From Erythrobacter litoralis (GTDB taxonomy: Bacteria; Pseudomonadota; Alphaproteobacteria; Sphingomonadales; Sphingomonadaceae): a DNA stretch of 64,000 nucleotides. Of this stretch, positions 1 through 7,264 are shown in pieces (the stretch's first letter is position 1; each line of letters begins with the position of its first letter). The stretch lies in NCBI RefSeq assembly GCF_001719165.1, contig NZ_CP017057.1, positions 2,294,001 through 2,358,000 of the forward strand. The letters run 5' to 3'. The notes under the pieces are model-generated. The model did no database searches and was not told the origin of the DNA. It worked only from the letters and a program-made list of their open reading frames with translations. A program made the translations under genes and the position numbers.

Positions 1-1
1 G

Positions 2-439
2 GTGCCGGACGTGACCGTCGAGTTCGTCGACCGGGTGCGGCGCGATGCGCAAAATAGCCTCTGGCATCGCTACGATTTCCGCTTCACCAATTCAGGGTCC
101 GAGGAGCGGATCCTCTCGCTCTGTCCGACCGAAGCGACGCTGTATTTCAAGAACACCATGGCGGGCCTCACGCGGCTTGAGCGCCTCGCGGCCAGCGCGC
201 TCGCGATTGACGGCGAAAGCTGGAGCTTCAATTGCCGCAAACGCACGATCGCGCCGGGCGACAGCGTCATGCTTGGCATCTACTTTCGCTGGTGGGAGGG
301 CGACTTTCGCTGGTGGGAGGGCGACGGCGTTCGCGCCGTCCGACCGATCATGTTCGAGACTTCGCTCGGCAAGTTCTTCGTGAAGGAGGGGCGCATCATC
401 GCGCTCGGCGAAGGCGACGAGGAGACGCTCGCGATCTGA
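2..439 (+). CDS. Hypothetical protein, 5' end possibly outside the window
   Basis: An open frame runs from the window edge to a TGA at 437-439. A GTG at position 2 could be the start, but the real start may lie upstream, so I treat it as possibly partial. The 145 visible residues are beta-strand-like, with no motif I recognise. Residues 94-107 are a perfect tandem duplication of the heptapeptide FRWWEGD, coded by a 21-bp direct repeat (282-302 and 303-323). It lies in the accessory region left of the Tn7-like right end at 6689. Function unknown. Confidence 0.6.
   Translation: MPDVTVEFVDRVRRDAQNSLWHRYDFRFTNSGSEERILSLCPTEATLYFKNTMAGLTRLERLAASALAIDGESWSFNCRKRTIAPGDSVMLGIYFRWWEGDFRWWEGDGVRAVRPIMFETSLGKFFVKEGRIIALGEGDEETLAI
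282..323 (+). repeat. 21-bp perfect tandem repeat inside a coding region
   Basis: Two identical 21-base units (282-302 and 303-323) follow each other without a spacer and keep the frame, duplicating seven residues of the first protein. The perfect identity suggests a recent slippage duplication. Confidence 0.9.
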
Positions 440-589
440 TCCGGGACCCGCAGTCGGGAAACGGCCCAGTCTCAGACTATTCAAGTTACTGCGCGAGACA
501 TACGAGACCCATCGCCGCAAGGCGGGCACCCCTCATAGCGTATCGAACATGCATAAGGTCTGCGTACGCGCAGCGAAAATTCTCTCTCG

Positions 590-1645
590 TTAACGAGGTA
601 GCTGTCGTTTCTGCCGAATCAATTCGGCGATCCGGATAGTTGAGCCGGAAGCAGTTTTTCGCGCGTGATCTGCGCCCACACTCTCGGCGGTGGCCGCTGC
701 GTCGGCGAATAGTCGCCCTCCTACCGACACGACTGTTAAGTGATCGGGCGATGCAAACCGGCTGCGTTCAACCGTCTGGCGCAGTAATTTGAGCTTCTGC
801 TGGCGCGGCAGAGCATCAGACAGTCCGATATCAAGCGCGTCTGGCTTTTGTGAGGCGAGCTGGTTGGCGAGCGCCTGGTCGCTGTCGGGAAACGCCATGT
901 CAACGTGCCAACCTGCATCCGTGAAGAGGTCCGCCAGGAGCGAGGTACCAAGCGCATGCGGCTCTCCAGGAGCCGTCGCCAGCATGATGCTGTATCGTCG
1001 CTGCCTGAGCGATTGCGGGGTTGGAGCGTGCCTAACGGCATGGCCAGCGAGTTGGAGCATGCTCAGCCCAATCGTCAGATCGACTTCGGAACAGTCGTCC
1101 GACAGCCAAGCATCTCCGAGCGCCCGAGCGGTTGGCTCGATTAGATGGGTAATGATTGCATCGCCAGACCACCCTTGCTCGGCCGCAGAAGCGACAAAGG
1201 CATTGATGCCAAGATCATCGCCGTTGAGCACCAGTTCCATAAGAGCGGGCACCTGCGAGGTTAGCCCGTGCTGTGGCTTGATCTTATCGACTTTGTGAAA
1301 AGGTTCCTCGTCGGCATGATAGCTGAGCAAATCCCAGCCACCAAAGAGTTGGGCGGGAACGATGTGCTCGCTCAGTATCTCGATATGGCTGTGACGTCGA
1401 TCCTCGTTGATCGACTGCCACAGCACGCTCAGACTTTTTGGCGGACCTTCGAGTGTCTGAAAGAACCGCCCCTTGTCGTAAAGCAACATGCCGGTGACGC
1501 CGAGGCTACGGTTACGCTGCCGCGCTTTCCAGGCAAGTTCGCGCAAATCGCCGGGCGTCGGTCTCGAGGTAGCCTTGCTTTGATAAGTCAGACTACTGGT
1601 CCAGTCGGGGGGATTGACCTCTGTGGTTTCGATTTGAAATGACAC
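590..1645 (-). CDS. AppA-like BLUF-SCHIC photoreceptor/antirepressor
   Basis: The 351-residue protein has an N-terminal BLUF (flavin blue-light) domain at about 15-110 and a C-terminal B12-binding-like domain at about 135-350. The BLUF residues fall at exactly the numbers of Rhodobacter AppA: Tyr21, Gln63 and Trp104. The C-terminal half carries E228-x-H230-x-x-G233, the variant DxHxxG loop expected of a SCHIC/cobalamin-type domain. In AppA this layout senses light and redox (via heme) and antagonises the PpsR repressor of photosynthesis genes. The GTG start at 1645 has GGGAG seven bases upstream. No bch, crt, puf or ppsR gene is visible here, so its partner must be elsewhere or different. Domain call is firm; role in photosynthesis control is inferred. 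Confidence 0.88.
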   Translation of the reverse strand: MSFQIETTEVNPPDWTSSLTYQSKATSRPTPGDLRELAWKARQRNRSLGVTGMLLYDKGRFFQTLEGPPKSLSVLWQSINEDRRHSHIEILSEHIVPAQLFGGWDLLSYHADEEPFHKVDKIKPQHGLTSQVPALMELVLNGDDLGINAFVASAAEQGWSGDAIITHLIEPTARALGDAWLSDDCSEVDLTIGLSMLQLAGHAVRHAPTPQSLRQRRYSIMLATAPGEPHALGTSLLADLFTDAGWHVDMAFPDSDQALANQLASQKPDALDIGLSDALPRQQKLKLLRQTVERSRFASPDHLTVVSVGGRLFADAAATAESVGADHARKTASGSTIRIAELIRQKRQLPR

Positions 1646-1931
1646 GGGCAGTCTCCCAGTTTTTCGCCGGGATGCAACAACAGAATTACATCATGCCAAT
1701 CTACTGAAGGCTTGGCTCGCTGCTTCAAGATGGTTGCGCGCTTGTACCGTTTCTCGCCAGCGCGCTGAATCTTAAAGCATAGCGTAATAGCCTTGGTCGC
1801 AGGGTAAGGCTGCGGCAATGCAACTCCGGATTCGATCCCTGACAAAAGCTGAAGAAAAGCCTAAACGCTGTCAAGCCAGATTGGCGGAGTCTCTTGTCGT
1901 CTTGGGCAAGGCGGAAGCCTCTCTCGACCGA

Positions 1932-2261
1932 TTAGAACTGCTCAAGGCAACGTTTGCGTTCCGCTTCTACAAAGGCGTATGCCTCGGCTCCCTCATCCGC
2001 GCCGTCATAGAGCCCAAGCTCCCGGGTCACAATGAAGAAGCCTGGCGCGGGCAATCCGGCTCGCGCTTTCGACACCACAAAACTTGCAAGCTGCGATTCA
2101 CTGCCGGCAGCTTGGCTGCGCATTAGGTCTTCGATCAGAAGCGCGGTCTTGTGAATCGTATGCGGCGGCTGAAGCTGAAGTGATTTCGCTACCTCGGCAT
2201 AGATTAGCGTTCGGCCCGAGCGCGCCGCCTCGATCAACAAGACCTTGAGCGCTTCGCGCAT
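1932..2261 (-). CDS. Conserved hypothetical protein coupled to tenA
   Basis: The 109-residue product begins MREALKVLLIEAARSGRTL and contains the stretch LPAPGFFIVTRELG, which I recall from a widespread small alphaproteobacterial family of unknown function. I place the start at ATG 2261 because it overlaps the tenA stop as TGATG, a classic translational-coupling junction, with GGAGAG a few bases further upstream. The frame stays open upstream inside tenA (to 2369), so a longer form with start 2309 is possible. Probably the second gene of a two-gene operon with tenA. No catalytic motif is evident. Confidence 0.65.
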   Translation of the reverse strand: MREALKVLLIEAARSGRTLIYAEVAKSLQLQPPHTIHKTALLIEDLMRSQAAGSESQLASFVVSKARAGLPAPGFFIVTRELGLYDGADEGAEAYAFVEAERKRCLEQF

Positions 2262-2926
2262 CAAAGCGGCCAGCTCTCCAATCGGTCTGCGCTGTCCCAG
2301 AACATCCATTCGAGCTGAGCTGAACGGCGATAGGCCAGGTGCATCCTCTCGATACTGCGCGCAGAGCATCGGGCGGCCACGCTGTCGAGCGTCGCAATGA
2401 CCGCATCGACGGCTTCTGAGAAGTCTTCGCCCGCATAGGTTTCGATCCAGGCGCTGTAGGAGTTATTTGTAGCGGCGCTTTCGTGAATCGCTCTGCCCAC
2501 TTCGCGGTAAATCCAGAAGCAAGGTAGGAGCGCGGCTAGCCCCACTTCGAACGGCGCCTGCGCGCAGGTTGCCTGAAGATAGCTCACATAGTGATTGCAG
2601 ACTTGGCTGAGCTCAGCGGACGCAAAGTCTTGCGGGGATACGCCGAACCGCTCGAAATAGTCGGCATGCAGCTCGCGCTCGACGATAATCGTCACTTCGG
2701 CTGCCTTGGCGAACTGAACGATATGATCCGCATCCCAGCCTTTCGCGGCTACGAACGCCAAGCTGCGCGCGAAGCCTTCGAGGTAATGCGCATCCTGGAT
2801 GATGTAGTGCCGAAACTTCTCCGGCGGTAGCACGCCTTCGGCAAGCTCGCGGTTAAAAGGCATGTCGCGGGTGGTTTCGAAGAGCGGCAGATTGGCCTGC
2901 CAGGCAGTCTGAGTGAAGCTGGTCAC
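2261..2926 (-). CDS. tenA: TenA family protein (thiaminase II / aminopyrimidine aminohydrolase)
   Basis: The 221-residue protein matches TenA in length. The helical TenA core carries the catalytic cysteine in LLPCFWIYREVG (Cys136 from this start) and a glutamate in EWMFWD (Glu206), equivalent to Cys135/Glu205 of Bacillus TenA. The family hydrolyses 4-amino-5-aminomethyl-2-methylpyrimidine to the HMP precursor, salvaging degraded thiamine in the cytoplasm. I chose GTG 2926 because GGAG lies 6-7 bases upstream; the open frame continues to 2971 without a better signal. I saw no TPP riboswitch upstream. It overlaps the next gene at TGATG. Confidence 0.85.
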   Translation of the reverse strand: MTSFTQTAWQANLPLFETTRDMPFNRELAEGVLPPEKFRHYIIQDAHYLEGFARSLAFVAAKGWDADHIVQFAKAAEVTIIVERELHADYFERFGVSPQDFASAELSQVCNHYVSYLQATCAQAPFEVGLAALLPCFWIYREVGRAIHESAATNNSYSAWIETYAGEDFSEAVDAVIATLDSVAARCSARSIERMHLAYRRSAQLEWMFWDSADRLESWPL

Positions 2927-3088
2927 AGGGAACTCCAATCTTGAAAGACGAGCTAGAGGACGCTCATCCAATCCGCCACCGCAATATACACCATGAAGCG
3001 GTCCGCCACTTGCATCCTAAGGGTCCCTTCGCGCATCAGCGACGCGATGAACAAGTTTCGTCTGCTCTAAGGTTCTGCCAGCCCAAAA

Positions 3089-3134
3089 GCGGACCGACCG
3101 CTAACGAAAATCGAAGCGGACTGACCGCAAACGA
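3089..3134. repeat. Short imperfect direct repeat (19-mer, 27-bp period)
   Basis: Upstream of tenA, in the gene-free stretch 2972-3182, the sequence GCGGACCGACCGCTAACGA (3089-3107) is repeated at 3116-3134 with two differences. I see no gene in this stretch; a 73-codon plus-strand frame there has no family resemblance. Function unknown. Confidence 0.5.
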
Positions 3135-3182
3135 CCCCTTGGCGGACGGGCAACGGAGCTGACGCCATGCGCGCTGCGAAGC

Positions 3183-3752
3183 TCAGTTGGCCACCGATAC
3201 AAGAACCTTATCGACTTTCGCTTGAATTTCGCCCGCATCCACTGCTGCTGCAAATATCTTGGCGCTCCCTTTGAGCTGCTCGAATGTTTCGAAGGAACAG
3301 ACTTTCTCATCTCCCTTTACGCCTTCAACCGCCGCGACCTCTTTGGTGCACACCGGTTCGATTGTCTCGATCCTGCCATCACGCCAGCGAATGAACTGAT
3401 AGCCTGAAATTCCGGTCGGTTTACGTTTCCCTTTTTGCCCTTCCTCAGAGCCATAGCGTATCTCTTTTTCTTCCTTCACTGGGTCGGAGAACTGGAAGAC
3501 GAACCATTCCGGGCTGACTTCCATGAAATAAAAGCTTTCGGACCTGCCGTCCGCCCCGATCTCGTAGGCCATACCTGCGCCTTTGGAGATGGTCGCCACC
3601 TCTTGCGGATTGTCCCCGCTCGCAAAGGTTCCCTCAAAAGGAATATCTGAGGCGTTGCTGTCGTTAAGTATCGGCTCTTGCGAGATCCAGCACGCGGCCA
3701 AAGCCAGATAAAGCGGCGCGATACATAAAGCTTTCAGGCAACGTCTCAACAT
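3183..3752 (-). CDS. Putative lipoprotein of unknown function
   Basis: I take the start at ATG 3752 because GGGGGAAG precedes it; the frame is open further upstream. The product is about 189 residues with a short positive N-terminus, a hydrophobic stretch and a lipobox ending LALAAC, so signal peptidase II processing is expected. The rest is soluble, with no family I recognise; two further cysteines (CTKE and VCSF) might form a disulfide. Base composition is visibly less GC-rich than the core genes, in line with island cargo. Confidence 0.72.
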   Translation of the reverse strand: MLRRCLKALCIAPLYLALAACWISQEPILNDSNASDIPFEGTFASGDNPQEVATISKGAGMAYEIGADGRSESFYFMEVSPEWFVFQFSDPVKEEKEIRYGSEEGQKGKRKPTGISGYQFIRWRDGRIETIEPVCTKEVAAVEGVKGDEKVCSFETFEQLKGSAKIFAAAVDAGEIQAKVDKVLVSVAN

Positions 3753-4094
3753 GATGGCTTCCCCCTTCTTGGATCCGTGGCCTGTCAATGTTTGGAGCAA
3801 ACGGAAAATGCAGTCCACTAGCCGGTGAGAGATGTCCGCTCACTACCCATGAGCGGTCATGAGCGGGCAGCCGCCCCGATCCTGAAACCTGCCGGACAGC
3901 TTCAACGGGTTGTTCGCCAGAAGCCGAAATTCTCAAACCGACCCCATTTCGGATGCCGCAAATGGCCAAGGTGACATACAAAACTTTTCAAAAGTGAAGG
4001 CTGTTCAACTGCTAGATCAAAACCAGGGCGGCACCGAAAGCTCAGTGTTTCATCGACCCTTGCACCGGTCGCATCTAGCGGCAATGATTGCTTT
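3753..4094. other. Intergenic stretch between divergent genes, no gene seen
   Basis: About 340 bp separate the lipoprotein gene and the LuxR-type gene, which are divergently transcribed, so both promoters should lie here. I see the short repeat GAGCGGTCATGAGCGG near 3851 but no coding frame with family resemblance, and no promoter elements I can call. Confidence 0.4.
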
Positions 4095-4856
4095 ATGCCG
4101 TCGCCAAAATCAGATTCATCGCCCCCGATCAGCCCATCTGAGCGCGAAGTGCTGGCAATGTTGGCTGAGGGTCATACTGCGAAATCCATCGCGACGGAGC
4201 TCAACCTGTCAGTAAACGCAGTCAACGAAAGGCTGCGCGAGGCGCGCCGCAAAACGGGTGCCGCCAGCAGCCGCGAACTGGCCCGCCATCTGGCTGCACA
4301 AGAAAATTGGGACAAGGAAACTGGGGTTTCGAGCGTCGCGATGCCTGATGCAGAGCCGGAGACGCCTGGCGCAGCCATAATGGCTCGCCAACAACCAAGG
4401 AGTCTCATCATCATGTTCATCACTGTTGCTGCCATCGCTCTCGCCGTCGTGGGCGTGCAGAATGCTTCTACTTCGACTCAGGAAATTTCCGAACCAGTAG
4501 GATCGGAAGCGAGCGTTTCGCGCGGTGTATCTGCGCTAGATCCTTTTCAAACTCGTTTCGACGCAGAAACGCGTGACAGTGATTGGGCGGCTCCCGCCGA
4601 ACTGCGCGCCTTGGCGTTTTTCACTCTCGTCGATGGCGTCCGCTCGGTCCAGGTCCATTGCGCAGCTACTTTGTGCCGTGTCGAAGGCCGCGTGGTGCCT
4701 GATGCAATGAAGGGCGCCAAAGGAGAAGTGCGAGGAGACGCATTGCGTGATCGCCTACGAGGGGCCGGGCTAGAGATGACGGCTGCGGGCTTTCGTGACG
4801 CTCCGAATAAGGTGGAGGGGGGCAAGTTTACCGCCTTCCTGCGCCGTGCTGGCTGA
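4095..4856 (+). CDS. Membrane-anchored LuxR-type (HTH) regulator
   Basis: Of 253 residues, 12-65 form a LuxR/GerE helix-turn-helix (SPSEREVLAMLAEGHTAKSI), followed by a charged linker, one hydrophobic segment (about 104-122) and a C-terminal part that should be periplasmic. The C-terminal part has a CAATLCRVEG pair of cysteines that could form a disulfide. DNA-binding, single-TM, periplasmic-domain architecture resembles ToxR-like one-component sensors, but with a LuxR HTH. The signal is unknown. Its 3' end overlaps the convergent gene at 4828 by 29 bp. Confidence 0.75.
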   Translation: MPSPKSDSSPPISPSEREVLAMLAEGHTAKSIATELNLSVNAVNERLREARRKTGAASSRELARHLAAQENWDKETGVSSVAMPDAEPETPGAAIMARQQPRSLIIMFITVAAIALAVVGVQNASTSTQEISEPVGSEASVSRGVSALDPFQTRFDAETRDSDWAAPAELRALAFFTLVDGVRSVQVHCAATLCRVEGRVVPDAMKGAKGEVRGDALRDRLRGAGLEMTAAGFRDAPNKVEGGKFTAFLRRAG

Positions 4857-5349
4857 GATCATCCTCCGTGCGACGACATCGTATTAGCGTCGCACAGTGG
4901 AATGAATTCGATTTCAGATGGTTTGAGCCCAAAGCCGCCGTTCCGAATTCCACCCATTCTGAGCCGTTTGGAGCGCTCTGTCTGCCCCCCGCTAGCAGAC
5001 CGACCCATTGGACTGTTATACTCCTAAAACCTGACCGACAGGAGGCGCATATCCAGCTATTCTCTTCGCGCGGAAGGTCCATCCGGTAGAAGTATGCTGT
5101 CTTAACTTGACCGTCATTGCCGTTCAGAAGGGTGATTGTGATTTTGTCGTCATCCGGTCCGGGTTGAATCGATAAGACCTCGCGATCGGATGTGTCAGGC
5201 TCTTCTCGGATGAGATCTTCGACTGTCGCTTGAGGCCCTCCGTCCTGATCAACTCGAAAGACGTCGGCCTCATAGTTGCCCCGCTCTTCGTTCGCGTATG
5301 TGAATGAAGGCGATAACGCTGCACCGAGAAACAGCACAAAATCGATCAA
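4828..5349 (-). CDS. Secreted hypothetical protein
   Basis: The 173-residue frame starts with TTG at 5349, chosen because a strong AAAGGAG lies six bases upstream and the N-terminus (hydrophobic, ending TYANEERG) looks like a cleaved signal peptide. The mature part is acidic and has a CASC pair; no family recognised. The last 10 codons overlap the LuxR-type gene on the opposite strand. Composition is lower in GC than the core genome. The C-terminal third (after about residue 135) is arginine/cysteine rich and might reflect a frameshift. Confidence 0.55.
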   Translation of the reverse strand: MIDFVLFLGAALSPSFTYANEERGNYEADVFRVDQDGGPQATVEDLIREEPDTSDREVLSIQPGPDDDKITITLLNGNDGQVKTAYFYRMDLPREENSWICASCRSGFRSITVQWVGLLAGGRQSAPNGSEWVEFGTAALGSNHLKSNSFHCATLIRCRRTEDDLSQHGAGRR

Positions 5350-5490
5350 GCTAAACTCCTTTGAGTCTAGAAATCGGCATCAGTTAGATCGATTAGTTTC
5401 TATCTGACACAAGGTCGGTTCACCACCCACGACAAGACATCGAGGGCTAATCTGAGCGCTCCTCAATGCGGACATTCGGTTGCTTGAGCT

Positions 5491-5519
5491 TGCCGCCGAC
5501 CTCTGGAAGGCCGGCGGCA
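5491..5519 (-). terminator. Possible hairpin downstream of the recombinase gene
   Basis: TGCCGCCG (5491-5498) and CGGCGGCA (5512-5519) are inverted repeats separated by 13 bases, eight bases past the recombinase stop codon. There is no T-run, so an intrinsic terminator is uncertain. Confidence 0.3.
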
Positions 5520-5526
5520 ATGACGA

Positions 5527-6159
5527 TCAAATCTCAGTCTTCTCCGCGAGAGTGAGCGCATCCTCTATATCGACACCAAGATACCGGACGGTGTTCTCGA
5601 TCTTGGAATGGCCGAGCAGAATCTGGATCGCTCGCAGATTGCCTGTCGCCTTGTAGATAATCGAGGCCTTGGTCCGGCGCATCGAGTGCGTGCCGTATTC
5701 GCTGACCTTGAGACCGATCGCTGCGACCCACTCATCGACGAGCCGGGCATATTGCCGCGTGCTCAGATGCCGCGAACAGTCGATACGGCTCGGGAACGCG
5801 TAGTCAGCGACCGATCCGCCTCGCCGCTCGAGCCAGGCAAGAAGGCTACCGCGCGCGTCGCTCGCGATCTCAAACTGGACCGGGCGACCAGTCTTTCGCT
5901 GCACGACGCTGGCACGTTCCCGGACTTCGCATCCTGAAACCAGGTCACCGATCTTCAGCGCAACGAGATCGCAGCCTCGAAGCTTGCTGTCGATTGCGAG
6001 GTCGAACAGCGCTCGGTCTCGCAGTCGTTCCTCGCGATCGAGGAAGAAGCGGATCGCCCATATCTGTTTTTGAGTGAGCGGCCGCTTCGGTCCTACCTGA
6101 GTGCCCGCATTCCACGGCACGCGGTTCGCGGGGCGCGGATCATACTTCGTATTTCCCAT
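5527..6159 (-). CDS. Minimal tyrosine recombinase/integrase
   Basis: The 210-residue protein is almost only a catalytic domain, with little room for the usual N-terminal core-binding domain. The complete active site is visible: Arg61 (KLRGCDLV), Lys89 (QRKTGRP), His158 and Arg161 (HSMR), His184 (LLGHSKI) and nucleophile Tyr193 (VRYLG). Such enzymes cut and rejoin DNA through a 3'-phosphotyrosine bond. It lies about 530 bp inside the right terminus (6689) of Tn7-like island 1 and reads away from it. Whether it acts on the repeats nearby or is passenger cargo cannot be told from sequence. Confidence 0.85.
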   Translation of the reverse strand: MGNTKYDPRPANRVPWNAGTQVGPKRPLTQKQIWAIRFFLDREERLRDRALFDLAIDSKLRGCDLVALKIGDLVSGCEVRERASVVQRKTGRPVQFEIASDARGSLLAWLERRGGSVADYAFPSRIDCSRHLSTRQYARLVDEWVAAIGLKVSEYGTHSMRRTKASIIYKATGNLRAIQILLGHSKIENTVRYLGVDIEDALTLAEKTEI

Positions 6160-6234
6160 CTTTCTTCTCCTTGGCCGGAATGGCCACGGAGAATGTCCGC
6201 TATCAGGCAGTCAAAAATCTGCGCGCTATGGCTC

Positions 6235-6466
6235 GAATAGGGCGCACAGCTGCCGAAAGGAGCAGTCTGAACGAGCGGCAGCTCAAGGGACGGGATAACA
6301 ACAGTCCTGTCCAGCAGGGCAGACGCGTTGATGCATTCGCCGGGGCCTCCAACAGAATGGCGGCCGCACCTTCGGCGAAGCCTGTACGACCACGAGGCTC
6401 AGAGCGCCGGGCCGAGGATCGGTCAGCGCGCACTCATGCCCAGCCAGACATCAATGAGAGCCTCGC
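6235..6466. repeat. Copy A of the ~240-bp subterminal repeat (island 1 right end)
   Basis: From GAATAGGGCGCACAGC at 6235 through about 6440 the sequence is essentially identical to 14101-14306; similarity then fades through 6466. It begins 454 bp inside the right terminus at 6689; copy B begins 458 bp inside its own terminus. Both copies are followed by a GC-alternating tract and then by the three-site array. Small frames on both strands are conserved with it but have no family resemblance, so I do not call a gene. Confidence 0.92.
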
Positions 6467-6504
6467 GCGCGTGCGCGCGCTTTCGCACACGCACGCGCAC
6501 GCGA
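6467..6504. other. Alternating purine-pyrimidine tract
   Basis: A run of alternating CG/CA dinucleotides (cgcgcgtgcgcgcgctttcg and following) directly follows the shared repeat. The equivalent place in copy B (about 14329-14371) holds a similar, diverged tract. Such tracts can adopt Z-DNA or hairpin structure; a function is not shown. Confidence 0.5.
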
Positions 6505-6611
6505 GAAACGAGGCAATTTTACGAACAGGTAAGCATCGCTTCCAAGGATGCCAAAACGCCGGAATCGCCCAAAAAACAGCGGGTTTCCGAGGCTTTCAGC
6601 GGCAGAAATTT

Positions 6612-6689
6612 CGGAAAGACTTTATTGTCTCAAACCCCAAAAACGGAAAAACTTAATTGGCAACGGAAAGACTTTATTGTCCTCCTACA
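6612..6689. mobile_element. Right end of Tn7-like island 1 (three TnsB-like sites)
   Basis: Three 18-bp sites in direct orientation (6612-6629, 6644-6661, 6664-6681; consensus CGGAAAGACTTTATTGTC) are followed by CTCCTACA, ending at 6689. Read inward, the terminus is TGTAGGAG then GACAATAAAGTCTTTCCG: a TGT tip, eight bases, then a site with the core GACAATAAAGTCTT. The right end of Tn7 has the same plan (TGTGGGCG then GACAATAAAGTCTT, from memory). Site spacings are 32 and 20 bp. The island body lies to the left and its other end is outside the window. Confidence 0.82.
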
Positions 6690-6693
6690 GGCT

Positions 6694-6851
6694 TGTTGTG
6701 AGACAAAAAAGATCTTCCATTTTCTTACGCGAATCCGGGGCTTCAGCCCCACCCTCTGACATTATAGTTTTTCCATTTTCGCCGCCTCACCCGGACCAAA
6801 AGCAGAACATGGGGATGCGTCCCCACACTTTAGGACAATAAAGTCTTTCCG
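6694..6851. mobile_element. Left end of Tn7-like island 2 (three spaced TnsB-like sites)
   Basis: The terminus TGTTGTGA at 6694-6701 is followed by three inverted copies of the 18-bp site (6702-6719, 6758-6775, 6834-6851) spread over about 158 bp. Tn7's left end likewise has three separated TnsB sites in roughly 150 bp. Between the sites are two small hairpins (GGGGCT/AGCCCC near 6737 and GGGG/CCCC at 6811-6824). It faces the right end of island 1 with only GGCT (6690-6693) between them. Confidence 0.8.
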
Positions 6852-6890
6852 TTTGTCCGGGTCATCAGAATCTGATTTTATTACATTCTA

Positions 6891-7178
6891 TCAGTCGCTT
6901 CGCGCCACTATGGCCGCAACCCGGTTCTGGGAAATTGCAGCCTTCCGGGTATAGTCGGCAGCCAGAATTTTGCTGCTGGTCAATTGGCCGGCAAAGGCGG
7001 CGGCGATGCGCGCGATAGTCTCGTCCTCGACGAAGACCAAGCGGCCTTTCTCGAGCCGCGCCTCCTCGCCCTAAACGTCGAGCACCGCGACATCGCGCAG
7101 CACCAGCGCCTCACGCGCCCCGACCAGAAGCGCGGCGAGCACCCCGAGCAAAGCGATGACGTAACGCGCGAACCTGAT
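6891..7178 (-). pseudogene. Remnant of an amidohydrolase gene
   Basis: On the minus strand a frame from 7178 reads a hydrophobic N-terminus, then ALVLRDVAVLDV, a stop (TAG at 7073-7071), then GEEARLEKGRLVFVEDETIA, and ends at 6891. The order resembles the N-terminus of imidazolonepropionase-like amidohydrolases, with a stop where the family has sense codons. The expected start is ATC after a good GGGGAGAG, perhaps a mutated ATG. The rest of the family is missing. It lies just inside the left end of island 2. Confidence 0.5.
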
Positions 7179-7264
7179 GTCCCTCTCCCCTCTTCCCTCG
7201 CTCGCGCGGGCCCGGAGAAGTTCATGGCACGTTCGCGCGCTCCGGGCCAGCGAGGCGCGGGTGG

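Noticed and set aside
1588..1845. 85-codon minus-strand frame upstream of the BLUF gene
   Set aside because: Overlaps the well-supported BLUF start and has no similarity or start signal.
2941..3162. 73-codon plus-strand frame
   Set aside because: No ribosome site, no similarity, and it covers the likely tenA promoter and the short direct repeat.
2927..3182. TPP riboswitch upstream of tenA
   Set aside because: Looked for the CTGAGA and GATCTGGATAAT-like boxes on the minus strand and found none.
1..5500. Left end of island 1 within the window
   Set aside because: Scanned for TGT plus five bases plus GACA-type sites in forward orientation and saw no cluster; the end must be outside the window or too decayed.
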